A DNA stretch of 18,841 bases, taken from Prevotella sp. UBA1378 (GTDB lineage: Bacteria; Bacteroidota; Bacteroidia; Bacteroidales; Bacteroidaceae). Shown one piece after another: positions 7,232 through 14,695 of the stretch. The stretch is taken from contig DBRC01000036.1 in the NCBI GenBank assembly GCA_002305505.1, positions 9,903 through 28,743 on the forward strand. The letters run 5' to 3'. The translations under genes were made by a program, and so were the position numbers. Position 1 is the stretch's first letter; every line of letters begins with the position of its first letter. The notes beneath the pieces were generated by a model. That model was not told the DNA's origin. It ran no database searches and saw nothing but the letters and a program-made list of their open reading frames with translations.

Positions 7232-9038
7232 TCATCTGACAATGGTTACAATCGAACTGAAGACGGAAACGCCGGCCATCGGCTAATGAGAGGAAAAGGG
7301 GTTCGCGCCACGATGGCTGGCGGCCGCCATGCTTTGCGCAATACCCCAACGAATAGCGCAGGCAGTGGCGGCACTGCATGAGGAGCGGATTGCTTACGGG
7401 CTGCACCTCGAAAGCAGCCGGCAGGCTGCCTGTATGCCGGGCGGCATAAAACCTGCGGGCCATGCCGTTGGATACATTATACAGATAAGGGTAACGCCGG
7501 TACTCGTCCAAGGGAACATAGCCAACAGCAGGCTTCTCCCCACCGGCGGGCGCCGCCGGGCGCATGTCCAGCCCGTCTATAGCCTTGCGGCGCAATTCGG
7601 CCAGCAGGCTGCTTGGGATGAAATACCCAAAGCCATCCGGCATTGCCACCGTATCGCACTCATACGGTGTGTTGCCCAGTTTCGTCAGCTGCCGGATGAT
7701 ATTCTCCCGTTGGGGCTTCGCTGCCCTCTGATGCCCAAAGGCTACTGTGGCTACAGACTTGCACTGCCCGCCGGCAGCCACCTCCAAAGAGAAGCCTCCG
7801 TCGACAGCAGCCAACCGCATGGCAACGGGTATCTTCCGTTCGGCACTGGGCTTTGACAGCAGCCGTTCGAACTCTTGGTCGTTGTTACGGTACAGGGCCA
7901 TGCCCTGGCGCAGGTGTTGCGGCATCTGCAGCGGGAAAAGGCGGTTACCCTCCACCCTATTTACCCGGAACCCCTCCAGCCCGCGGTCGGCATTCAGGAA
8001 ACAAAGCCCGTCGCCATTGGCAAACGCAGATACGCCGGCCACGGTAAGCGAGGCTCCGCGTATCTCCTTCACAGTACCCACAAACTCGCCCAGTGCCTTC
8101 GGGGTGTCAAACGAGGCTATTCCGGGCTGGCGGCCTTCAAGGAAATAGGACGTATAGCCGCGGTTGAAGGTTTTCTTCAAGTCGGGTGTGAATGTACAAC
8201 GCACGCTGCCCCACGACGCACGGCGGTACTTGCCGGGATTACGGCGGATGATTTCGTCCATCCGCCCGCTGTAGGCCGCCGTGACGTTCTTCACATAGAC
8301 AATGTCTTTCAGGCGCCCTTCTATCTTAAACGAAACAGCGCCGGCCTGCACCAGCTGCTCCAGCTGCCCGTACAGGTTCAGGTCCTTCAACGACAGCAGA
8401 TAGCGGCCGCGCTCGATGACGCTGCCGCCGGAATCTACAAGGTCGAACTTCATGCGGCAGAACTGGGCACACTCCCCACGGTTGGCCGAGCGCCCGAAAC
8501 AGTGCTGCGATGCATAGCACACACCACTATAGCTGACACAAAGCGCACCGTGGACAAACACTTCGAGCTCGACGCCGGGCACCTCGCGATGGATGGCGCT
8601 GATTTCGCCGGCAGACAGTTCGCGGGCCAGCACCACCCTGCTGAATCCGACGCTGCTGAGCCAGCGCACCTTCTCTGCCGTACGGTTATCGGTCTGCGTA
8701 CTTGCATGCACCGGCAGCCCGGCTTCCTTGCACAGCAGCATAACGGCCATATCCTGCACCAGTACGGCATCAACGCCCGATTGCTTCAGTTCGGCCAGCA
8801 ACAGCCTTGTATCCTCCAGTTCGTCATCGTAAACAATGGTATTGACCGTAACGTAGACCCTGGCCCCATAGCGGTGCGCATAATCACAGAGCTGGCGTAT
8901 GTCGGCTATGCTGTTGCCCGCGGCCGCCCTTGCGCCGAAGCGCGGTGCTCCGATATACACGGCATCCGCCCCATGCTCGACGGCAGCGATGCCACACTCC
9001 AGATTCTTGGCCGGGGCCAGCAGTTCCAGTTGGGTCAT
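7215..9038 (-). CDS. rlhA: Peptidase U32 family protein, RlhA-like (23S rRNA hydroxylation family)
   Basis: 607 residues from the ATG at 9038. The N-terminal TIM-barrel-like part begins LELLAPAKN and contains GADAVYIGAPRFGARA. The U32 signature is clear: ELEVFVHGALCVSYSGVC (157-174), followed by Cys190 and Cys194, giving four conserved Cys (167, 174, 190, 194) thought to hold an iron-sulfur cluster. The C-terminal half carries the collagenase-like extension and ends in the Cys-rich tail CRHC...C...FDCNHCQM. This length fits E. coli RlhA (23S rRNA C2501 hydroxylation) rather than the shorter TrhP (tRNA ho5U34). Despite the family name, protease activity is doubtful. The ATG overlaps the metA stop as TAATG, which favours this start over the in-frame upstream ATG at 9095 that would lie inside metA. 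The exact RNA substrate is inferred, so the gene symbol is tentative. Confidence 0.88.
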   Translation of the reverse strand: MTQLELLAPAKNLECGIAAVEHGADAVYIGAPRFGARAAAGNSIADIRQLCDYAHRYGARVYVTVNTIVYDDELEDTRLLLAELKQSGVDAVLVQDMAVMLLCKEAGLPVHASTQTDNRTAEKVRWLSSVGFSRVVLARELSAGEISAIHREVPGVELEVFVHGALCVSYSGVCYASQHCFGRSANRGECAQFCRMKFDLVDSGGSVIERGRYLLSLKDLNLYGQLEQLVQAGAVSFKIEGRLKDIVYVKNVTAAYSGRMDEIIRRNPGKYRRASWGSVRCTFTPDLKKTFNRGYTSYFLEGRQPGIASFDTPKALGEFVGTVKEIRGASLTVAGVSAFANGDGLCFLNADRGLEGFRVNRVEGNRLFPLQMPQHLRQGMALYRNNDQEFERLLSKPSAERKIPVAMRLAAVDGGFSLEVAAGGQCKSVATVAFGHQRAAKPQRENIIRQLTKLGNTPYECDTVAMPDGFGYFIPSSLLAELRRKAIDGLDMRPAAPAGGEKPAVGYVPLDEYRRYPYLYNVSNGMARRFYAARHTGSLPAAFEVQPVSNPLLMQCRHCLRYSLGYCAKHGGRQPSWREPLFLSLADGRRFRLQFDCNHCQMNVYAE

Positions 9039-9955
9039 TATTCTATCTTGCTTATGTCGTACGGCGTTTCCTGATACACGTAATAGTCGATCCAATTGCT
9101 ATAGAAGAGATTGGCATGGGCACGCCACGTCACCATCGGCGGACTGTCCGGATTGTCATCGCGGTAATAATTCACCGGTTTATCAACATCGTGGCGTACT
9201 CCCCGGTCGCGCTTGTACTCATTGTCGAGCGTATCCGGCGAATACTCTAGGTGCCCGGTGATAAAGAACTCGCGCCCCCCGCGCGCCATCACGATGCTGA
9301 CACCGCTTTCGGGCGACTCTGCTATAAGCGACAGCTCTTTGTCGGCGAGTATATCCTCGCGCCGGATTTCCGTATGGCGGCTATGCGGCATGGCAAAGAG
9401 GTCGTCGAAACCGCGGAATATCGGCAATTGCGGCTCTAAAGGCTGCTGCTTGAAGATGCCGAACATCTTCTTTTCAAGCGGATATTTCGGGATGCCGTAA
9501 TGATAGTACAGCCCGGCCTGGGCCGCCCAGCATATATATAAGGTAGAGGTAACGTGCGTACGCGCCCAAGCGAAGATGCGCGTCATCTCCTCCCAATAGT
9601 TCACCTCCTCGTACTCCATCGTTTCCACCGGTGCGCCCGTGATAATCATCCCGTCGAACTTCTCGTCTTTCATCGATTCGAAATCGCGGTAGAACATCAT
9701 CATGTGCTCTACCGGGGTATTCTTAGGCGTGTGGCTTTTCAGCTTCATGAAATCAATCTCCAGTTGAAGCGGCGTATTCGAAAGCAGGCGGATCAAGTCG
9801 GTCTCCGTCGTTATCTTCAGCGGCATCAAGTTGAGAATCACGATCTTCAGCGGGCGTATGTCCTGGGTGGTGGCCCGCGAGTTGTCCATCACGAAGATGT
9901 TCTCTTTCTTCAGCAGCTCGATTGCCGGCAACTTATCGGGTAATCTTAATGGCAT
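9038..9955 (-). CDS. metA: Homoserine O-acyltransferase MetA, predicted acetyl-CoA type
   Basis: 305 residues, the usual MetA length. The catalytic Cys is Cys142 in LYICWAAQAG, and the His-Glu pair is His235/Glu237 in FITGHLEYSP, at the same numbers as in characterised MetA enzymes. The enzyme activates homoserine as its O-acyl ester, the first committed step of methionine synthesis. Residue 111 is Glu (TGAPVETM). Work on Bacillus cereus and E. coli MetA, recalled from memory, tied Glu111 to acetyl-CoA and Gly111 to succinyl-CoA use, so this is probably an O-acetyltransferase although databases often call the family succinyltransferase. A good ribosome binding site lies across the preceding stop codon. 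Only 15 bp separate it from the PP2C gene, leaving no room for the riboswitch leader often found before methionine genes, so it is expected to be co-transcribed with the upstream signalling genes unless an internal promoter exists. Confidence 0.95.
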   Translation of the reverse strand: MPLRLPDKLPAIELLKKENIFVMDNSRATTQDIRPLKIVILNLMPLKITTETDLIRLLSNTPLQLEIDFMKLKSHTPKNTPVEHMMMFYRDFESMKDEKFDGMIITGAPVETMEYEEVNYWEEMTRIFAWARTHVTSTLYICWAAQAGLYYHYGIPKYPLEKKMFGIFKQQPLEPQLPIFRGFDDLFAMPHSRHTEIRREDILADKELSLIAESPESGVSIVMARGGREFFITGHLEYSPDTLDNEYKRDRGVRHDVDKPVNYYRDDNPDSPPMVTWRAHANLFYSNWIDYYVYQETPYDISKIE

Positions 9956-9962
9956 AACTGTT

Positions 9963-9972
9963 ATCCTTTCTT
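9963..9972 (-). promoter_or_regulatory. Ribosome binding site of metA
   Basis: On the minus strand AAGAAAGGAT lies 7 bases before the metA ATG at 9955 and overlaps the stop codon of the PP2C gene (9971-9973). It is one of the clearer Shine-Dalgarno-like sites in the window, where most starts are preceded only by A-rich sequence. The overlap with the stop suggests ribosomes terminating on the phosphatase gene can reinitiate on metA. Confidence 0.6.
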
Positions 9973-10717
9973 ATTTAACATTAATCACGCATGCTGAGAC
10001 ATTATCAAATCCCCCTGCCGCGATGGCCGTTTCGCAAAGACAGTCGGCGTCGCATCCATCCAGCAGTTGCTGTTCGATTATCTCGTCGGGCACCATATCA
10101 CTAAGTCCGTCGGAACAAAGCAGGTAACAATCGCCCGCCACTATTTCGGGGGTAATCTCGTATATATCGAGAAAAGACGTCTTGCAGCCGGCCCCGATAC
10201 AGTTTGTTATCATGCTTGTATGCTTTTTCTTCCCCGTAAGGGTGTTGAGCGAGTGGTCGGTCGTCAGCTGGGTCAGGTCACCGTTACGCAGCCGGTACAG
10301 CCTGCTGTCGCCGCAGTTGGCCCAAAAGTACCTGCCACAGTAATAAATAAGGCAGACGAGCGTTGTGCCCATATCCTCCAACATCGGGTTGACATACCCC
10401 CTCGAGGAAATAATCTGATTGATGGAATCCAGCCATTCGACCATCATCTCCGTAAAACTACTCGTCGACAATCCGGCAGGCAAATCTCCCAGGAAGAAAC
10501 GCAGGTTTTCCAGCGTCTCCGCACTGGCCACCTCCCCGGCATTATGCCCGCCCATGCCGTCGGCCAAGGCAATGACGAACCGGTCGGTGCCCTCGGTGCT
10601 TAAAACAGTGCGGTAAATGTCGCTCCTCACGCATTGGCCTCCCACTAATATCATATCCTCGTTATTACTCCGGATATTACCGATACGGCTGGATGCCGAT
10701 ATTTCAAAACTATTCAT
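9971..10717 (-). CDS. PP2C-family Ser/Thr phosphatase
   Basis: 248 residues from the ATG at 10717. All PP2C metal-binding motifs are present: RSNNEDM with Asp21, LADGMGGHNAGEVAS with Asp53-Gly54, the GTTL and ANCGDSRLYRL core strands, LLCSDGLSDMV with Asp203, and GGFDNVSACVI with Asp238-Asn239. The enzyme should be an active Mn/Mg-dependent phosphatase. No membrane segment or extra domain is seen, so it is cytosolic. Next to the kinase and FHA genes it is the likely eraser of the same phospho-Thr/Ser marks. The start is uncertain: in-frame ATGs at 10741, 10765 and 10777 exist, but the domain begins right after 10717, which is preceded by the A-rich AGAGAAGATAGAAAGT. The gap to the FHA gene is 67 bp with this start and 7 bp with the longest. 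Confidence 0.93.
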   Translation of the reverse strand: MNSFEISASSRIGNIRSNNEDMILVGGQCVRSDIYRTVLSTEGTDRFVIALADGMGGHNAGEVASAETLENLRFFLGDLPAGLSTSSFTEMMVEWLDSINQIISSRGYVNPMLEDMGTTLVCLIYYCGRYFWANCGDSRLYRLRNGDLTQLTTDHSLNTLTGKKKHTSMITNCIGAGCKTSFLDIYEITPEIVAGDCYLLCSDGLSDMVPDEIIEQQLLDGCDADCLCETAIAAGGFDNVSACVINVK

Positions 10718-10784
10718 ACTTTCTATCTTCTCTTTTTTCATAATGCAGCCATGCAAGCCCTCCATTGCTTGCCTCATGGACGCC

Positions 10785-11366
10785 CTATCCGTTGCCGATG
10801 CTCACCTGCAGGTTGACATTCGCTATCGTCACGATATCGCCGTTTTTCAGCGACATCGGGATGTCGGGCTGCAACAACCGCTGCCCGAGCTGTGTGCCGT
10901 TAGAGGAATGCTTGTCGATGATGCACCAACCGCTCCCCTGATTATATATCAGCTGGGCATGCACTCCCGATACGTACATATTCTTCTCGAACATCTCCTT
11001 ATACGGCCCTTGCCGCCGGCCTATCATGGCACCATTGATGCCCGTTATCCGGATTTTAAGGCTATCGTTGTTGAGAATCAGTACAGGGATATTCTGCGGA
11101 CTGACAGGCTCCGCCACTGAACGGATGCTGGCCGACGTCGTGGACATGTTGTGATAATTCCGTTCCATCAGCTTCACCACCGAAGTTTGATGACTGACCT
11201 GCTGCCGCAGTTGGTCGATATCCACCATCAGTCCGCCGCAATGGGTACAGCGGCGGCCCCGCCCTACCCGGCTGCAGCTGCTGCAATAAAGAAGCGCTTG
11301 CCCGCATTGGTCGCAATAGCGGGAATCGTCGTCTATCTCTTCTTTACAATTAGGACATATTATCAT
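10785..11366 (-). CDS. Double zinc ribbon plus FHA domain protein (phosphothreonine reader)
   Basis: 193 residues. Two N-terminal zinc ribbons: Cys4/Cys7 with Cys18/Cys21, and Cys28/Cys31 with Cys40/Cys43. A polar linker of about 45 residues follows, containing several Ser/Thr (STTSAS, 75-80). The FHA domain occupies about 95-190 with all phosphopeptide-binding signatures: Gly116-Arg117, SGVH at 133-136 and SNGT at 155-158. FHA domains bind phosphothreonine peptides, so the protein should read marks made by the kinase in the same operon; the zinc ribbons probably bind a partner protein or nucleic acid. It starts 12 bp after the AAA+ gene stop. No membrane segment is visible. The domain assignment is firm; its partner is inferred from context. 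Confidence 0.92.
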   Translation of the reverse strand: MIICPNCKEEIDDDSRYCDQCGQALLYCSSCSRVGRGRRCTHCGGLMVDIDQLRQQVSHQTSVVKLMERNYHNMSTTSASIRSVAEPVSPQNIPVLILNNDSLKIRITGINGAMIGRRQGPYKEMFEKNMYVSGVHAQLIYNQGSGWCIIDKHSSNGTQLGQRLLQPDIPMSLKNGDIVTIANVNLQVSIGNG

Positions 11367-11378
11367 TATAATCTCGTT

Positions 11379-14300
11379 TTATTCTTTTATATCTTCGGCC
11401 AATATCACTTGATAAGCCTCTTTCGTTATTTCAGATGCCGGCAAGGCCGACACGCGCACCGACAACTGCTGGACCGTCGCATCAAGCATGTTACGCATTT
11501 CGCGTGCATTTCCGAATGCTTCGCCCTTGCCGGAAACCATGCGGCTTATCACCTCCATCAATTTAGCCTCAGCGCCCGGCGACAGGATATAGTCTTCCTT
11601 GCCTGCCATCATCTTGAAGATGGCCAGCAGTTCTTCCTCGCTGTAATCGTCGATGTGCAAGCGGTGCGAGAAACGGCTGTCCAGCCCGGGATTCACCGTG
11701 AGGAATTCCTCCATCTTATCCTTGTATCCGGCTGCTATCACCACAAACTTGCCGCGGTCGTCCTCCATGCGTTTCATCAAGGTGTCGATGGCCTCCTTAC
11801 CATACTGGTCGTTCTCCGAACTCAGCGTATAAGCCTCGTCGATAAACAGGATGCCACCCATGGCCTTGTCGCACATGCTGTTCACGATTTTCGGCGTTTC
11901 GCCCATATACTTGCCGACCAGCGTCGCCCTGCTTGTTTCCACCACGCGCGACGTGGGCAGGATCTCCATGCTTTGCAGTATCTCGCCCATCTTCCGGGCC
12001 ACCGTCGTCTTTCCCGTCCCGGGGTTTCCCGTAAGGACGAAGTTCATCGACATCTGCTGCACTTTGCCCACACCCGATGCCGAACGCTGCTTCACGAACA
12101 TGCTCTGCACGGCCAAGAGCCGTATCATGTTCTTGACAGAACGCATGCCGACAAATTCGCCGAGCTCGTTGAGCACCTCGTCCAACGGGCGCGCCTTTTC
12201 GCTTTGCGCCATGGGCAGGTCGGACACCGTAAGCCTGAACATGTCTTCCTCCTTAAATAGCGGATTGCCGATTTCGCCTACCAGGCGCTGGCTCTGGTGT
12301 TCCACCGTCTGGTCGAAGATGCGGCGCGCCTCGCGGGCATTGCCGAAGTTCTTGTCGCGGCGCAAGTACAGCTGTTCAAACTGCCGGTGTACGGCAGCAC
12401 GTGTTTCCTCGTCTACGGTAAACTTCTTTCCGGCCGCAAGGTTGAGGAATATCTCCGTCAGTTCGTCGGGCGTATAATCGTCGAAATGTATCGTCTGCGT
12501 GAAGCGGCTCTTCAAACCTGGGTTAGAGTCGATGAAGTCATGCATCTGCCCGGTATAGCCAGCGACGATGCAGATGAACTTGCCGCGGTCGTCCTCAAGC
12601 CGTTTCAGCAGCGTATCGATGGCCTCGCTGCCGAACGAGTCGCCGTCGGTGGATTTCAGCGTATATGCCTCGTCGATGAAGAGCACGCCGCCCATTGCCT
12701 GATCTATCAGCTGACTGGTTTTGATGGCTGTCTGCCCGCTGTATCCGGCCACCAGTTTGCTGCGGTCGGCCTCTACCAGCTGTCCCTTCGAAAGGATACC
12801 CAGCGTGCGGAACACCTCCGCCATGATGCGGGCAACGGTGGTTTTCCCCGTTCCGGGGTTTCCGGTGAACACGTAGTGTTTCCCTTGGAACGTATCGGTT
12901 TCGCCCCTCCGGATTTGCAAATTGAGGAAAGCCGACAGATTGGAGATTTCCTTCTTTACGGAAGCCAACCCTACCAATCCGCCGAGTTTCTTCATACATT
13001 CGTCCAGGTCGACCGCCTGCTGCGCTTCGTACGGCACATCCTCTACTTCGATGGTCATCAGCTGCTCGTTGGTCATCTCCTGCATATTGCACTGTTCAAG
13101 GCGCAGGGCCTGCCGCTTGCATATTTTCTCGAACAGCTGCCGCATCGTCCGGCCGTTGGCGAAATCCCTGTCGCGGCAATCGTACATCTCCGAAATCATC
13201 TTCCGCGTCAGGGCCTCGGCCTCACCAGAGAAGATATACTTCTTTTCGGTGGCAAAGGTGAGCATGATACGGTACAGCTCGTCAGGATGATAGTCGCTTA
13301 TATCAAGGAAATAAACAAACCTGCTGCGGAATCCCGGATTGATGCGGAACAGGTTTTCCATCTCCGTCTTGTATCCGGCAGCGATTACCACAAACTTGCC
13401 GCGGTCGTCTTCCATGCGTTTCATCAGTGTCTCCAAAGCCTGGGCCCCTTGGTTGTCGCGCTCGCCGCCCTGGCTCAGCGGTGCCAGCGTGTAGGCCTCG
13501 TCGACAAAGAGGATGCCACCCATAGCCTTATCGCACAGGCGATTGACCACCCGAGGCGTTTCCCCTTGATAAGGGCTTACCATCTTCGAGCGGTCCACTT
13601 CCACCACATGGCCGCTGTCGAGATAGCCGATGGCCGACAGCACCTCGCCCAGCTTACGGGCTATGGTGGTTTTACCCGTACCGGGATTGCCCGTCAACAC
13701 CACGTGCATGGCCATTTTCTCTTGCTCACCCAACCCGCGGCCGGCCCTTTCCTGACTGTTCTTCACCGAATAGGCCATTTCCCTGACGGCACGCTTCACC
13801 TCGTCCATGCCGATATACTGGTCCATATCGCCGAGTATATCGTCGAGGGTACGTTCTTCCGGCACATATCCGCGGATATCCTCTTCCTCTACCTGCCGTG
13901 CGTTCATGCCCCGGCTGATAAACGATGCGAAGATGTCCTCGGCCACGTTCGAAGCCACATGGGCATAACCGAAAGTGTCGTCCTTCGTCTTCAGCTGATA
14001 CTTGAAATAGCGTTGCAGCCGGCGGTCGGCGGCTTCCGAATACTCCGTGATACCGTATTTCGTACGGAGCATCATGCGGCAGATGCGGCACAGGTCCTGA
14101 TAGCCCGGGGTGGGCAGATTGAAGCGGTACTTAAACCGGTTGGCCACGGCCGGATTGCTGACCAGGAAGTCGTCAAGCCCTTTCGGCAGACCGGCAATCA
14201 CCACAATCGGGTTATCGTCCCATTTGCCCATCTCCACGAATAGCTTATCTAAAGGGTTCACTTGGTTCGAATACCTGTCCGGCAGCAGTTTCTGCACATT

Positions 14301-14690
14301 GTCGAAGAACAGTATGCCGTCGCGGGCTTTCTTGATGTTCTCGTCCCATTTATCGACAAACCGCTGGTAGTCGACGGCATCCACCATCGTAAGTTTCGAT
14401 TTCCCGATAATCTTATGCTGGTAGAAATAGTCGCGCATCACTTCGGCCAGCTGTGTTTTCCCGGTTCCCGTTTCGCCTATTATGATTACATTCACGCTGA
14501 GGCGCACCTTCAGCACATCCCTGCGCGATTGCAGATAAGTGTAAGTATCAACGATCGTTTTCAACTGCTGCTTCACTTCATCCAAGCCTATCAGCTTGTC
14601 GAGAACCTGGACCGTTATCAGCGGCTGGCCGCACCATCTGCAGAACTTAGCTTTCGCGCGGTTTTCATTATGGCAATGTCCACACTTCAT
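11379..14690 (-). CDS. Zinc-ribbon protein with four tandem CbxX/SpoVK-type AAA+ modules
   Basis: 1103 residues. An N-terminal zinc ribbon (Cys3, Cys6, Cys17, Cys20) precedes four AAA+ modules with Walker A motifs at 72-79 (GETGTGKT), 334-341, 610-617 and 888-895 (each GNPGTGKT). Modules 2-4 have intact Walker B DEAY (397-400, 673-676, 951-954) and NPG..SRF segments with candidate arginine fingers; they are of the CbbX/SpoVK/EccA type. Module 1 is divergent: its Walker B ends in FFDN (128-131), so the catalytic Glu is missing and it may bind but not hydrolyse ATP. Each module is followed by a small helical lid with an FGNAR-like motif in modules 3 and 4. The family remodels protein complexes, for example red-type Rubisco in CbbX and type VII secretion substrates in EccA. 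The gene begins 5 bp after the kinase stop. The client is unknown. Four modules in one chain is unusual compared with single- or double-module relatives. Confidence 0.93.
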   Translation of the reverse strand: MKCGHCHNENRAKAKFCRWCGQPLITVQVLDKLIGLDEVKQQLKTIVDTYTYLQSRRDVLKVRLSVNVIIIGETGTGKTQLAEVMRDYFYQHKIIGKSKLTMVDAVDYQRFVDKWDENIKKARDGILFFDNVQKLLPDRYSNQVNPLDKLFVEMGKWDDNPIVVIAGLPKGLDDFLVSNPAVANRFKYRFNLPTPGYQDLCRICRMMLRTKYGITEYSEAADRRLQRYFKYQLKTKDDTFGYAHVASNVAEDIFASFISRGMNARQVEEEDIRGYVPEERTLDDILGDMDQYIGMDEVKRAVREMAYSVKNSQERAGRGLGEQEKMAMHVVLTGNPGTGKTTIARKLGEVLSAIGYLDSGHVVEVDRSKMVSPYQGETPRVVNRLCDKAMGGILFVDEAYTLAPLSQGGERDNQGAQALETLMKRMEDDRGKFVVIAAGYKTEMENLFRINPGFRSRFVYFLDISDYHPDELYRIMLTFATEKKYIFSGEAEALTRKMISEMYDCRDRDFANGRTMRQLFEKICKRQALRLEQCNMQEMTNEQLMTIEVEDVPYEAQQAVDLDECMKKLGGLVGLASVKKEISNLSAFLNLQIRRGETDTFQGKHYVFTGNPGTGKTTVARIMAEVFRTLGILSKGQLVEADRSKLVAGYSGQTAIKTSQLIDQAMGGVLFIDEAYTLKSTDGDSFGSEAIDTLLKRLEDDRGKFICIVAGYTGQMHDFIDSNPGLKSRFTQTIHFDDYTPDELTEIFLNLAAGKKFTVDEETRAAVHRQFEQLYLRRDKNFGNAREARRIFDQTVEHQSQRLVGEIGNPLFKEEDMFRLTVSDLPMAQSEKARPLDEVLNELGEFVGMRSVKNMIRLLAVQSMFVKQRSASGVGKVQQMSMNFVLTGNPGTGKTTVARKMGEILQSMEILPTSRVVETSRATLVGKYMGETPKIVNSMCDKAMGGILFIDEAYTLSSENDQYGKEAIDTLMKRMEDDRGKFVVIAAGYKDKMEEFLTVNPGLDSRFSHRLHIDDYSEEELLAIFKMMAGKEDYILSPGAEAKLMEVISRMVSGKGEAFGNAREMRNMLDATVQQLSVRVSALPASEITKEAYQVILAEDIKE

Positions 14691-14695
14691 TTCCG

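Noticed and set aside
9956..9970. Methionine/SAM riboswitch before metA
   Set aside because: Only 15 bases separate metA from the PP2C stop, too few for any aptamer, and nothing structured was seen in the adjoining coding sequence.
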